Notes: a model not told the origin generated them from the letters alone. Counted from the stretch's first letter, positions 36,451-45,133 are shown. The stretch: DNA of 48,030 bases from Streptomyces tateyamensis (GCF_003205575.1 NZ_PYBW01000134.1:1-48030), one strand, 5' to 3'. Program-made: numbers and translations.

Positions 36451-38288
36451 GCCGCACCGCCCTTGGGCTTCTCGTCGTCGATGATCTCGGCGTCGACCAC
36501 GTCGTCGTCCTTGGGGGCCTCGCCGGCACCGGCGGCACCCGCCGCACCGGAGGCCTGGGCGTCGGCGTAGAGCGCCTGGCCGAGCTTCTGGGCGGTGGTG
36601 GAGACCTTCTCCGAGGCCTCGCGGATGGCCGCGATGTCCTCGCCCTTCAGGGCCTCCTTGAGCTCGCCGATCGCGGCCTCGACCTCGGTCTTGACGTCGG
36701 CGGGGAGCTTGTCGGTGTTGTCGGCGATGAACTTCTCGGTGGAGTAGACGAGCTGCTCGGCCTGGTTGCGGGTCTCCACGGCCTCGCGGCGCTTGTGGTC
36801 CTCCTCCGCGTACTGCTCGGCCTCGCGGGTCATCCGCTCGATGTCCTCCTTGGGCAGCGAGGAGCCGCCGGTGACGGTCATCCGCTGCTCCTTGCCGGTG
36901 CCGAGGTCCTTGGCGCCGACGTGCATGATGCCGTTGGCGTCGATGTCGAAGGTGACCTCGATCTGCGGCAGGCCGCGCGGGGCCGGCGGCAGGCCGGTCA
37001 GCTCGAACATGCCGAGCTTCTTGTTGTACGCCGCGATCTCGCGCTCGCCCTGGTAGACCTGGATCTGCACGGAGGGCTGGTTGTCCTCGGCGGTGGTGAA
37101 GATCTCCGAACGCTTGGTCGGGATCGTGGTGTTGCGCTCGATCAGCTTGGTCATGATGCCGCCCTTGGTCTCGATGCCCAGGGACAGCGGGGTCACGTCC
37201 AGCAGCAGGACGTCCTTGACCTCACCCTTGAGGACACCGGCCTGGAGCGCGGCGCCGATCGCCACGACCTCGTCCGGGTTGACGCCCTTGTTGGCGTCCT
37301 TGCCGCCGGTCAGCTCCTTGACCAGCTCCGCGACGGCGGGCATCCGGGTCGAGCCGCCGACCAGGACGACGTGGTCGATCTCGGAGAGCGAGATGCCGGC
37401 GTCCTTGATGACGTTGTTGAACGGGAGCTTGCAGCGCTCCAGCAGGTCCGCGGTCAGCTGCTGGAACTGCGAGCGGGTGAGCTTCTCGTCCAGGTGCAGC
37501 GGGCCCTCGGCGGAGGCCGTGATGTAGGGCAGGTTGATGCTGGTCTCGGAGGACGAGGAGAGCTCGATCTTGGCCTTCTCGGCCGCCTCGCGCAGGCGCT
37601 GCAGCGCCATCTTGTCCTTGGACAGGTCGACGCCGTGGCCGGCCTGGAAGACCTTCACCAGGTGGTCGACGACCCGCTGGTCCCAGTCGTCGCCACCGAG
37701 GTGGTTGTCACCGTTGGTGGCCTTGACCTCGACCACGCCGTCGCCGATCTCCAGCAGCGAGACGTCGAAGGTGCCGCCACCGAGGTCGAAGACCAGGATG
37801 GTCTGGTCGTCCTTGTCCAGGCCGTAGGCGAGGGCGGCGGCGGTCGGCTCGTTGACGATGCGCAGGACGTTCAGGCCCGCGATCTCGCCGGCCTCCTTGG
37901 TGGCCTGGCGCTCGGAGTCCGAGAAGTAGGCCGGGACGGTGATGACGGCGTCGGTGACCGTCTCGCCCAGGTAGGCCTCCGCGTCGCGCTTCAGCTTCTG
38001 CAGGATGAAGGCGCTGATCTGCTGCGGGTTGAAGTCCTTGCCGTCCAGGTTGATCTTCCACCCGGTGCCCATGTGGCGCTTGACCGAGCGGATGGTCCGG
38101 TCGACGTTGGTGACCGCCTGGCGCTTGGCGACCTCGCCGACCAGCACCTCACCGTTCTTGGCGAAGGCGACGACGGACGGCGTGGTCCGGGCGCCCTCGG
38201 CGTTGGTGATGACGGTGGGCTCACCGCCTTCGAGGACAGTGACGACCGAGTTCGTCGTGCCGAGGTCGATACCGACCGCGCGTGCCAT
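36447..38288 (-). CDS. dnaK: Hsp70 chaperone DnaK
   Basis: A protein of 613 residues. The ATPase domain (1-360) has VGIDLGTTNSVV, VFDLGGGTFDVSLLE and VLVGGSTRMPAV; the substrate domain has VKDVLLLDVTPLSLGIETKGG; the helical lid follows, and the end is acidic (VVDAEIIDDEKPKGGAA). Besides folding, in streptomycetes it acts as HspR co-repressor, giving a feedback loop. ATG 38288 has GGAGGT 8 bases upstream; the frame is open upstream but lacks such a site. It is the first gene of the operon, with HAIR elements at its promoter. Confidence 0.98.
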   Translation of the reverse strand: MARAVGIDLGTTNSVVTVLEGGEPTVITNAEGARTTPSVVAFAKNGEVLVGEVAKRQAVTNVDRTIRSVKRHMGTGWKINLDGKDFNPQQISAFILQKLKRDAEAYLGETVTDAVITVPAYFSDSERQATKEAGEIAGLNVLRIVNEPTAAALAYGLDKDDQTILVFDLGGGTFDVSLLEIGDGVVEVKATNGDNHLGGDDWDQRVVDHLVKVFQAGHGVDLSKDKMALQRLREAAEKAKIELSSSSETSINLPYITASAEGPLHLDEKLTRSQFQQLTADLLERCKLPFNNVIKDAGISLSEIDHVVLVGGSTRMPAVAELVKELTGGKDANKGVNPDEVVAIGAALQAGVLKGEVKDVLLLDVTPLSLGIETKGGIMTKLIERNTTIPTKRSEIFTTAEDNQPSVQIQVYQGEREIAAYNKKLGMFELTGLPPAPRGLPQIEVTFDIDANGIMHVGAKDLGTGKEQRMTVTGGSSLPKEDIERMTREAEQYAEEDHKRREAVETRNQAEQLVYSTEKFIADNTDKLPADVKTEVEAAIGELKEALKGEDIAAIREASEKVSTTAQKLGQALYADAQASGAAGAAGAGEAPKDDDVVDAEIIDDEKPKGGAA

Positions 38289-38308
38289 CGTAAATACCTC
38301 CACGAAGA

Positions 38309-38381
38309 GTTGAGCTGTACGCACTCAAGCATGCCCCAGGGTTCGGAACGAGTCAACAGCCCTGAGTCGGAGCCACTCAAC
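38309..38381 (-). promoter_or_regulatory. dnaK promoter with two HAIR operators
   Basis: On the minus strand TTGACT (38356-38351), a 17-bp spacer and CATGCT (38333-38328) form the promoter. HAIR 1 (38361-38381) lies just upstream of the -35, with 12 of 14 arm bases matching CTTGAGT-N7-ACTCAAG. HAIR 2 (38309-38329) starts within the -10 and covers the likely start site, also 12 of 14. This is the classical HspR arrangement. Confidence 0.85.
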
Positions 38382-38502
38382 TTTTCTGCTGGCTCGGGCC
38401 GCCAGGCCGGATTTGCCCCCGAACGGGCGACTTGGGAGCCACGTGACTGCCGCCATACCTTGAGCGTCTTCTGGATTGCTGCTATCGGGCGGTAAGGTCC
38501 GG

Positions 38503-38539
38503 CCGGTGGGTGGTTAAGTTACCCACCGGTACCCTTAAC
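38503..38539. promoter_or_regulatory. Overlapping inverted repeats ahead of the Fe-S protein gene
   Basis: CCGGTGGGT (38503-38511) and ACCCACCGG (38521-38529) form a perfect 9-bp dyad with a 9-base spacer. A second one, GTTAAG (38513-38518) with CTTAAC (38534-38539), is interlocked with it, so only one can form at a time. TACCCT (38530-38535) inside it is a candidate -10. No regulator can be named. Confidence 0.5.
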
Positions 38540-38577
38540 TGACCTGCCTCACGCCGCTGGAGTACGGAGACACCCGG

Positions 38578-40803
38578 ATGCAGCTAGCAGCGATCCTCAT
38601 CTCACTGGGCACCGCCGTGGTCGGCGTGGCGCTGTTCGCTCGGGCCATCGCCTCGATCTACCGCTTCGTCCGGCTCGGCCAGCCGGTGCCGGCCGGAGCC
38701 CGGATCAACGACCCGGTGGCCCGCACGCTGACCCTGGCCCGGGAGTTCGTCGGCCACACCCGGATGAACAAGTGGGGCATCGTCGGTGTCGCCCACTGGT
38801 TCGTCGCGGTCGGGTTCTACACCCTGATCCTCACCCTGGTGACGGCGTTCGGGCAGCTCTTCGACCCGGAGTTCGTGATCCCGGTGATCGGCGACTGGAC
38901 CCCGTACCTGGTGTTCGAGGAGCTGATCGGCCTCCTCACCACGCTGGGCATCGCGGTGCTGATCGTGATCCGCCAGCTGAGCCTGCCGAACCGGGCCGGC
39001 CGCAAGTCCCGGTTCGCCGGCTCCCGGATGGGCCAGGCCTACTTCGTCGAGTCGGTGATCCTGATCATCGGCCTGGCGATCCTGACCCTGCGCGGCCTGG
39101 AGGGCGCGCTGGAGGGTGCGGACCACTACTCGGCCGCCTACCTGGTCTCCTACCCGCTGGTGAAGGCGTTCGCCGGGCTGGGCCTGGGCACCCTGCACAA
39201 CCTGATCTGGGCGATCGCCACGGTCAAGATCGCCACCTCCTTCATCTGGATGATCACCGTCTCGCTCAACACCGACATGGGTGTGGCCTGGCACCGGTTC
39301 CTCGGCTTCCCGAACATCTGGTTCAAGCGCAACGCCGACGGCGAGGTCGCACTCGGCGCGCTGCAGCCGATGAGCTCCGGCGGCCGGCCGATCGACTTCG
39401 AGGACCCGGCCGAGGACGCGGTCTTCGGCGTCTCCCAGGTGGAGCAGTTCTCCTGGAAGGGCATCCTCGACTTCTCCACCTGCACCGAGTGCGGCCGCTG
39501 CCAGTCGCAGTGCCCCGCCTGGAACACCGGCAAGCCGCTGTCGCCGAAGCTGCTGATCATGAGCCTGCGCGACCACGCCTTCGCCAAGGCGCCGTACCTG
39601 CTGGCCGGCGGCGGCAAGGACGCCGAGGGCGAGGAGAAGGCCACCGCCGAGCAGCTGGCCTCGGTGCCGGCCGCCGCGCTGGCCGAGGCCGAGCGCCCGC
39701 TGATCGGCACCGCCGAGGAGGGCGGGGTCATCGACCCCGACGTGCTCTGGTCCTGCACCACCTGCGGCGCCTGCGTCGAGCAGTGCCCGGTGGACATCGA
39801 GCACGTCGACCACATCGTCGACATGCGCCGCTACCAGGTGATGATCGAGTCCTCGTTCCCCACCGAGGCCGGGACGATGCTCAAGAACCTGGAGAACAAG
39901 GGCAACCCGTGGGGCCTGGCCACCAAGGCGCGGCTCGACTGGGTCAAGGAGCTGAAGAAGGAGACCGGCATCGAGGTGCCGGTGATCGGCGAGGACATCG
40001 AGCCGGCCGAGGTCGAGTACCTGTACTGGGTCGGCTGCGCCGGCGCGCTGGAGGACCGGGCCAAGAAGACCACCAAGGCCTTCGCCGAACTGCTGCACTC
40101 CGCCGGGGTGAAGTTCGCCATCCTCGGCAAGGAGGAGTCCTGCACCGGTGACTCGGCCCGCCGCCTGGGCAACGAGTTCCTGTTCCAGATGCTCGGCGCG
40201 CAGAACGTCGAGACGCTGAACGCGGCGCTGGAGGACGCTCCGAAGAAGCGGATCGTGGCCACCTGCCCGCACTGCTTCAACACCATCGCCAACGAGTACC
40301 CGCAGCTCGGCGGGCACTTCGAGGTGATCCACCACACCCAGCTGCTGCAGCACCTGATCGACGAGGGCAAGCTGGTCCCGGTCAACCCGGTTGAGGGCCT
40401 GATCACCTATCACGACCCGTGCTACCTGGGTCGGCACAACAAGGTCTACAGCCCGCCGCGCGAGATCATGGACAAGGTCCCCGGCCTGCGCCAGCAGGAG
40501 ATGCACCGTCACAAGGAGCGCGGCTTCTGCTGCGGCGCCGGTGGCGCGCGGATGTGGATGGAGGAGCGGATCGGCAAGCGGATCAACACCGAGCGGGTCG
40601 ACGAGGCGCTGTCGCTCAACCCCGACATCGTCTCCACCGCCTGCCCGTTCTGCCTGGTGATGCTCTCCGACTCGGTCAACGGCAAGAAGAACGAGGGCGC
40701 GGCCAAGGAGCACCTGAAGGTGGTCGACGTCGCGCAGCTGCTGCTCGACTCGGTGAAGGCCGCTCCGGCCGAGCCGGTCGAGGCGGTCGCCGAGCCCGCC
40801 TAG
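38578..40803 (+). CDS. Membrane-anchored heterodisulfide-reductase-like Fe-S protein
   Basis: A protein of 741 residues. About six TM helices span 1-235 (NarI-like, a probable haem/quinone-binding part). Then come two 4Fe-4S motifs, CTECGRCQSQCP (Cys302 first) and CTTCGACVEQCP (Cys393 first), with a clear CxxCxxCxxxC pattern. Two CCG-type domains follow: WVGCAG with CPHCFNTIANEY, and HDPCYLGRHN with CCGAGGARMW. This is the GlpC/HdrD-type layout of mycobacterial Rv0338c-like proteins, found beside dnaK in many actinobacteria. I infer electron transfer between a cytosolic donor and quinone; the substrate is unknown. GGAG lies 10 bases before the ATG. The C-terminal tail is Ala/Pro/Glu-rich. Confidence 0.88.
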   Translation: MQLAAILISLGTAVVGVALFARAIASIYRFVRLGQPVPAGARINDPVARTLTLAREFVGHTRMNKWGIVGVAHWFVAVGFYTLILTLVTAFGQLFDPEFVIPVIGDWTPYLVFEELIGLLTTLGIAVLIVIRQLSLPNRAGRKSRFAGSRMGQAYFVESVILIIGLAILTLRGLEGALEGADHYSAAYLVSYPLVKAFAGLGLGTLHNLIWAIATVKIATSFIWMITVSLNTDMGVAWHRFLGFPNIWFKRNADGEVALGALQPMSSGGRPIDFEDPAEDAVFGVSQVEQFSWKGILDFSTCTECGRCQSQCPAWNTGKPLSPKLLIMSLRDHAFAKAPYLLAGGGKDAEGEEKATAEQLASVPAAALAEAERPLIGTAEEGGVIDPDVLWSCTTCGACVEQCPVDIEHVDHIVDMRRYQVMIESSFPTEAGTMLKNLENKGNPWGLATKARLDWVKELKKETGIEVPVIGEDIEPAEVEYLYWVGCAGALEDRAKKTTKAFAELLHSAGVKFAILGKEESCTGDSARRLGNEFLFQMLGAQNVETLNAALEDAPKKRIVATCPHCFNTIANEYPQLGGHFEVIHHTQLLQHLIDEGKLVPVNPVEGLITYHDPCYLGRHNKVYSPPREIMDKVPGLRQQEMHRHKERGFCCGAGGARMWMEERIGKRINTERVDEALSLNPDIVSTACPFCLVMLSDSVNGKKNEGAAKEHLKVVDVAQLLLDSVKAAPAEPVEAVAEPA

Positions 40804-40839
40804 CACCGGCCGTCGGCGTCCTGCGGCCCGCCGCGGTGC

Positions 40840-40866
40840 CGGCCGCCCGGGTCGCCCGGGCGGCCG
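40840..40866 (+). terminator. Terminator of the Fe-S protein gene
   Basis: A perfect 12-bp stem (40840-40851 with 40855-40866) and a TCG loop, 37 bases after the stop. Confidence 0.7.
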
Positions 40867-40956
40867 CGGTGCAGGCCGCCGAAAGCCGGGCCGGACGGCG
40901 GTTTAAGGTGGTTGTTCGAGACGAGCGCGAATGTGCTTACGGCTCGACGGCTCACA

Positions 40957-40995
40957 TATGATGCCTGCCCCGGGGTGGTATCCGCCCGGGGCAGG
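40957..40995 (+). promoter_or_regulatory. Promoter box and leader hairpin of the NDP-sugar gene
   Basis: TATGAT (40957-40962) is a good -10 in a 293-bp gene-free gap. Directly after it CCTGCCCCGGG (40964-40974) pairs perfectly with 40985-40995, so the transcript would begin with or in this hairpin, 100 bases before the gene. It may stabilise the mRNA or be bound by a regulator. Confidence 0.45.
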
Positions 40996-41096
40996 CTGCT
41001 TCCGTCTGGCTTCGACAAGCACCACGCACCCAAGCGACCCTGCGGCAACACTCCACAGGCCGGGTCGCTGCCCGATTCAAGGGGAGAAAAGCACAG

Positions 41097-42239
41097 ATGA
41101 CCCAGGCGATCATGCTGGTCGGCGGTCAGGGCACCCGGCTCCGCCCGCTCACCACGCACACCCCCAAGCCGATGCTCCCGGTCGCCGGTGTGCCGTTCAT
41201 CGCCCACCAGCTGGCTCGGGCCGCGGCCGCCGGTGTCACCCGCGTGGTGCTGGCCACCTCCTACCTCGCCGAGGTCTTCGAGGAGCACTTCGCCGACGGC
41301 ACCCCCTACGGGCTGGAGCTGGTCTACCTCACCGAGGTCGAGCCGCTGGGCACCGGCGGGGCGATCCGCAACGCCGCCGAGGGCCTGACCTGCGGCCCGG
41401 ACGAGCCGGTGCTGATCTTCAACGGTGACATCCTCTCCGGCCTGGACATCGCCGCGCTGCGCGACGGCCACGTGGCCGCCGGCGCCGACGTCACCCTGCA
41501 CCTGACCCGGGTCGAGGACCCGCGCGCCTTCGGCCTGGTGCCGACCGACGAGAACGGCCGGGTGCTGGAGTTCCTGGAGAAGCCGGAGACCCCCGAGCAG
41601 ATCGTCACCGACCAGATCAACGCGGGCTGCTACGTCTTCACCCGTTCGGTGATCGACCGGATCCCGGCCGGCCGGGTGGTCTCGGTGGAGCGCGAGACCT
41701 TCCCCGAGCTGCTGGCCACCGGCGCCCTGGTGCGCGGCGTGGTGGACACCTCGTACTGGCTGGACCTGGGGACCCCGGCCGCGTTCGTGCGCGGCTCGGC
41801 CGACCTGGTGCTCGGCCGGGTGGACTCCCCGGCGGTGCCCGGCCCCACCGGTGAGGCGCTGGTGCTGTCCGGTGCGGCGATCGACCCGGCCGCCGTGCTC
41901 AGCTCGGGCACCGTGGTCGCTGACGGCGCCTCGGTGGCCGCCGGCGCGATCGTCGAGGGCAGCGTCGTGCTGCCGGGCGCGGTGGTCGCCGCCGACGCCG
42001 TGGTCAAGGACTCGATCGTCGGCGCCTTCGCGGTGATCGGCGAGCGCACCGTGGTGGACGGCGCGGTGATCGGCGACGGTGCCGTGGTGGAGTCGGACAA
42101 CGAGCTGCCGAACGGCATCCGGATCGCCTGCGGCGTGCGGCTGCCGATGGGTGCCGTGCGCACCACCGCGGGCCCCGGCGGCTGCCCGGCCGGCGAGACC
42201 TCGGCGGCCGCGGTGCACGGGTCGGTGCTGCAGAAGTAG
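41097..42239 (+). CDS. NDP-sugar pyrophosphorylase (mannose-1-phosphate guanylyltransferase-like)
   Basis: A protein of 380 residues. It makes a nucleotide sugar from NTP and a sugar-1-phosphate. The nucleotidyltransferase domain (1-235) has MLVGGQGTRLRPLTTHTPKP with the catalytic Arg and Lys, EPLGTGGAIRNA and the metal-binding FNGDILSG. The C-terminal part (about 255-350) is a left-handed beta-helix of isoleucine/valine-rich hexapeptides. The GDP-mannose type fits best, but other sugars are possible. The start has GGGGAG about 9 bases upstream. A strong terminator follows. Confidence 0.88.
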   Translation: MTQAIMLVGGQGTRLRPLTTHTPKPMLPVAGVPFIAHQLARAAAAGVTRVVLATSYLAEVFEEHFADGTPYGLELVYLTEVEPLGTGGAIRNAAEGLTCGPDEPVLIFNGDILSGLDIAALRDGHVAAGADVTLHLTRVEDPRAFGLVPTDENGRVLEFLEKPETPEQIVTDQINAGCYVFTRSVIDRIPAGRVVSVERETFPELLATGALVRGVVDTSYWLDLGTPAAFVRGSADLVLGRVDSPAVPGPTGEALVLSGAAIDPAAVLSSGTVVADGASVAAGAIVEGSVVLPGAVVAADAVVKDSIVGAFAVIGERTVVDGAVIGDGAVVESDNELPNGIRIACGVRLPMGAVRTTAGPGGCPAGETSAAAVHGSVLQK

Positions 42240-42282
42240 CGGTTCCGTTCCCGCCGTTCCGGTGGGAACTATGGGAGCTCCG

Positions 42283-42317
42283 GCAGGGCTGTGGCGCACA
42301 CCGCGTCACAGCCCTGC
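42283..42317 (+). terminator. Terminator of the NDP-sugar gene
   Basis: An 11-bp stem (42283-42293 with 42307-42317) extended inward by four more pairs, leaving a 5-base loop, 43 bases after the stop. Confidence 0.75.
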
Positions 42318-42358
42318 TGCACTTCTGCCACGGCCGGGCCTGGGTTGGGCTTTTTGGG

Positions 42359-42364
42359 TACCGT
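42359..42364 (+). promoter_or_regulatory. -10 box of a probable leaderless promoter
   Basis: TACCGT ends 6 bases before the GTG at 42371. GGAGG also lies there but abuts the GTG with no spacing, so it cannot work as a normal ribosome-binding site. Confidence 0.45.
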
Positions 42365-42370
42365 CGGAGG

Positions 42371-43273
42371 GTGGCTGGCAACGGGTATCAGAGCGGGTGG
42401 GGCGGGGCTCCGTACGGGGAGGACCAGTACGGCGTCGGCCAGTACGGTCTCAGCCAGTACGGTGACGGTCGCTACGGCGGCGAGCCGTACCGGGGGGACG
42501 GGTACCAGGGGGACGGACACCAGGGCGAGTACCAGGGGGACGAGCAGCCCGGGTTCACGCGGGAGTTCCCCCAGGGGTACTTCGACGGGGAGCAGGGCGG
42601 CTCAGGCGGGCAGGGCGTTCCGGGCGGGTCTGACGGGTCTCGCGGGTCTGACGGGTCGCGCGGTTCGGGGGAGCGGGAGAGCGTGGCCACCTACCGGGCC
42701 GGCGGGCGCACCAAGCCTCGGGCCACCGGGCCGCGGCCGCGCTGGCGCCAGCTGCTGACCGGGCTGTACCGCCGCCCCACCCGCACCTTCGACCTGGTCC
42801 GCGACCACCAGCTCTGGCTGCCCGCGGTCAGCGTCTCGCTGCTCTACGGGGTGCTCGCCGTGCTCGGCTTCGGCAGCACCCACGACGAGGTGTTCAAGTC
42901 CACCTTCACGGTGGCGCTCTGGTCGCTGGCCGGGTCCGCGGTCGCCTTCACACTGGCCGGCCTGATGCTCGGCACGGTCACCTTCGCGCTGGCCCGCCAG
43001 CTCGGCGGCGACGGGCCGTTGGCGTCCACGGTCGGCCTGGCGATCCTGATCGGATGGACCACGGACGTGCCCCGGCTGCTGCTCGCGCTCTTCCTGCCCT
43101 CCGGCAACTCGGTGGTGCAGGCGGTGGGTTGGGCCAGCTGGCTGTGCTGCGGCTACCTGCTGAGCGCGATGGTGCGCCGAGTGCACGACCTACCCTGGGG
43201 CAAAGCGGTCGGCGCCGCTTCGCTGCAGTTGCTGGCGCTGCTGGTGCTGATCAAGCTGCCGACGCTCGGCTGA
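42371..43273 (+). CDS. Yip1-family membrane protein with low-complexity Tyr/Gly N-terminus
   Basis: A protein of 300 residues. Residues 1-65 are YG-rich imperfect repeats (DQYGVGQYGLSQYGDGRYG, then YQGD-type units), followed by a GSDGSRGSDGSRGS stretch: a disordered, possibly phase-separating tail. Residues about 150-300 hold five TM helices of the Yip1 type (LPAVSVSLLYGVLAVLGFGS, then VALWSLAGSAVAFTLAG). Bacterial Yip1 proteins have no firm function; membrane organisation is often suggested. The GTG start probably heads a leaderless mRNA. The AlaX-like gene follows 44 bp later and may be co-transcribed. Confidence 0.75.
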   Translation: MAGNGYQSGWGGAPYGEDQYGVGQYGLSQYGDGRYGGEPYRGDGYQGDGHQGEYQGDEQPGFTREFPQGYFDGEQGGSGGQGVPGGSDGSRGSDGSRGSGERESVATYRAGGRTKPRATGPRPRWRQLLTGLYRRPTRTFDLVRDHQLWLPAVSVSLLYGVLAVLGFGSTHDEVFKSTFTVALWSLAGSAVAFTLAGLMLGTVTFALARQLGGDGPLASTVGLAILIGWTTDVPRLLLALFLPSGNSVVQAVGWASWLCCGYLLSAMVRRVHDLPWGKAVGAASLQLLALLVLIKLPTLG

Positions 43274-43317
43274 GTGCTGCTCGGCCGACCACCTGTTCAT
43301 ACGTACGGAGTTCCTGA

Positions 43318-44208
43318 ATGACCCTCGCCACCACCCGTGTCAGCTTCCCCGGCGGAGCTGTGACCGGGGAGTCCACCGTGCTCGCCGTGCACCCGCTCGG
43401 CGACGACCGGTTCGCCGTGGTCACCGCCGCGACGCCGTTCCACCCGCTCGACCACACCTGGCCCGACCAGCCCGCCGACACCGGCACGCTGACCGTGGCC
43501 GGGCGCGAGTTCGCGGTGCTGGACTGCCTGACCGGCGCGGTCGGCCCCGAGGGCGGCGAGCTGCTGGTGGGCGGGGACATCCCGGTGCGGCGCGGCGACG
43601 AGGCCTGGTCCTGGTTGGTGCTGCACGTGCTGGCCGAGGACCCGGGCGCGGTGGTCGGCGAGCCCGTCGCGCTGGCCGTGGACGCCGAGCGGCGGCTGGC
43701 GCTGAGCGCCGCGCACACCGGCTGCCACCTGCTGGCCCTGGCGCTGAACGAGGCGCTGGCCCCGCGCTGGCGCAAGGACCCGGGCCGGGTGGACGCGTTC
43801 GGCCACCCGGACTTCGACAGCCTGGCGATGGCCACCTCGGTGATGGACGCCGAGGCCAGCACCGACACCTACCGGCTGGGCAAGTCGCTGCGCAAGAAGG
43901 GCTTCACGGTGGACGCCGTGGACGAGCTGCCGGCCCTGGCCGAGGCGCTGCCCGCGATCACCGAGGCGGTCAACCGGCGCCTGGCCGGCTGGGTGGCGGC
44001 CGACGCCCCGGTACGGATCGAGGTGCCGGGCCCCGAGCTGACCGCCCGGCGCCGCTGGCACTGCGAGCTCCCGGAGGGCTCGGCCACCATCGCCTGCGGC
44101 GGCAGCCACCTGCACCGGCTGGGCCAGCTCAGCGCCCTGGAGGCCGAGCTGACCCTGGCGGAGGACGGCAGCGAGCTGGTCGCCGTCACCCGCCCCAAGC
44201 GAGCCTGA
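43318..44208 (+). CDS. AlaX-like aminoacyl-tRNA trans-editing protein
   Basis: A protein of 296 residues. It has the metal-binding HxxxH of the alanyl/threonyl-tRNA editing domain in HTGCH (His133, His137) and the second pair in CGGSH (Cys260, His264). The four ligands are those of AlaX, which hydrolyses Ser or Gly wrongly attached to tRNA-Ala. The N-terminal beta-barrel (about 1-110) is typical of AlaX-M. The weak point is Ser at the usual Thr of CGGTH. Some databases call such proteins metal-dependent hydrolases. The start has GGAG about 9 bases upstream. Confidence 0.8.
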   Translation: MTLATTRVSFPGGAVTGESTVLAVHPLGDDRFAVVTAATPFHPLDHTWPDQPADTGTLTVAGREFAVLDCLTGAVGPEGGELLVGGDIPVRRGDEAWSWLVLHVLAEDPGAVVGEPVALAVDAERRLALSAAHTGCHLLALALNEALAPRWRKDPGRVDAFGHPDFDSLAMATSVMDAEASTDTYRLGKSLRKKGFTVDAVDELPALAEALPAITEAVNRRLAGWVAADAPVRIEVPGPELTARRRWHCELPEGSATIACGGSHLHRLGQLSALEAELTLAEDGSELVAVTRPKRA

Positions 44209-44256
44209 CGCGTCTTCTGCTCTCCTGCTCTTCCCGGACTCTGGTTCCTGCTGGTC

Positions 44257-44832
44257 TCAGACCTCGGTGCGGTGGAAGTTCAGGAAGGAGCGGGACGGGG
44301 TCGGACCGCGCTGCCCCTGGTAGCGCGAGCCGTACCGCTCCGAGCCGTACGGGTGCTCGGAGGGCGAGGAGAGCCGGAACAGGCAGAGCTGACCGATCTT
44401 CATCCCCGGGTAGAGCTTGATCGGCAGGGTGGCCACGTTCGACAGCTCCAGCGTCACGTGCCCGCTGAAGCCCGGGTCGATGAAGCCGGCCGTGGAGTGG
44501 GTCAGCAGGCCCAGCCGCCCCAGGCTCGACTTGCCCTCCAGCCGGGAGGCCACGTCGTCCGGCAGCGTGATGACCTCGTAGGTGGAGGCCAGTACGAACT
44601 CGCCCGGGTGCAGGATGAAGGGCTCCTCACCCTCCGGCTCCACCAGCCGGGTCAGGTCCGGTTGCTCCTGCGCCGGGTCGATGTGCGGGTACCGGTGGTT
44701 CTCGAACACCCGGAAGAAACGGTCCAGCCGCACGTCGATGCTGGAGGGCTGGACCATCGCGGGCTCGAACGGGTCGACCACGACCCGGCCCTTGTCGATC
44801 TCGTTGCGGATGTCTTTGTCGGAGAGCAGCAC
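44257..44832 (-). CDS. dcd: Bifunctional dCTP deaminase / dUTP diphosphatase
   Basis: A protein of 191 residues. It converts dCTP to dUMP in one enzyme, feeding thymidylate synthesis. KSSLGRLGLLTHSTAGFIDPGFSGHVTLELSN contains the active site (written here in two parts: KSSLGRLGLL and HSTAGFIDPGFSGHVTLE), with the deaminase Glu in VTLELSN. The THSTAG and GSRYQGQRGPTPSRS stretches are those of the mycobacterial bifunctional type, not the E. coli deaminase. The GTG start has TACTCT ending 6 bases upstream and no ribosome-binding site. Confidence 0.95.
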   Translation of the reverse strand: MLLSDKDIRNEIDKGRVVVDPFEPAMVQPSSIDVRLDRFFRVFENHRYPHIDPAQEQPDLTRLVEPEGEEPFILHPGEFVLASTYEVITLPDDVASRLEGKSSLGRLGLLTHSTAGFIDPGFSGHVTLELSNVATLPIKLYPGMKIGQLCLFRLSSPSEHPYGSERYGSRYQGQRGPTPSRSFLNFHRTEV

Positions 44833-44838
44833 GCCACG

Positions 44839-44844
44839 AGAGTA
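44839..44844 (-). promoter_or_regulatory. -10 box of a probable leaderless dcd promoter
   Basis: TACTCT on the minus strand, 6 bases from the GTG at 44832. Confidence 0.5.
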
Positions 44845-44877
44845 CGTGGTCGGCGGCCCGCCCCCAATTCCCGACCA

Positions 44878-44918
44878 CCCCGCGGACCCCTCCCACCACC
44901 AGGTCGGGGCCCGCGGGG
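44878..44918 (-). terminator. Terminator of the zinc-ribbon gene
   Basis: Arms 44878-44890 and 44906-44918 pair over 13 positions; the single A/C mismatch becomes U-G in the minus-strand RNA. It starts 11 bases after the stop at 44930. Confidence 0.7.
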
Positions 44919-44929
44919 AACGGCCGCCA

Positions 44930-45133
44930 CTACGCCGAACGCGACGCCTGGGCCAGCTGCCCCTCGGACAACGCCCCCAGGTCGGCCGGCACCGAACTGC
45001 GCAGCCGCCCGCACTGCGGACACCTGATCAACCGCCCGGGCCCGAGCCGCCCGACCCCGAGGTTCCGCATCGGGAACGTGCTGGTACTGAACACATGCCC
45101 CTCGGCACAACGAACCACCGTCCGCCGCTCCAT
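44930..45133 (-). CDS. Small zinc-ribbon protein
   Basis: A protein of 67 residues. The start at 45133 (MERRTVVRCAEGHVFS) has AAGGGGA about 5 bases upstream. One half of a zinc site is CAEGH and the other CPQCG, as in rubredoxin-like ribbons. In between is RNLGVGRLGPGRLIR. Such small ribbons are common in actinobacteria and not characterised. It is next to tRNA-Gly(CCC), on the opposite strand. Confidence 0.7.
   Translation of the reverse strand: MERRTVVRCAEGHVFSTSTFPMRNLGVGRLGPGRLIRCPQCGRLRSSVPADLGALSEGQLAQASRSA

Noticed and set aside
42472..43107. Minus-strand frames opposite the Yip1-like gene
   Set aside because: Low-complexity shadows of the Tyr/Gly repeat region with no start signal.
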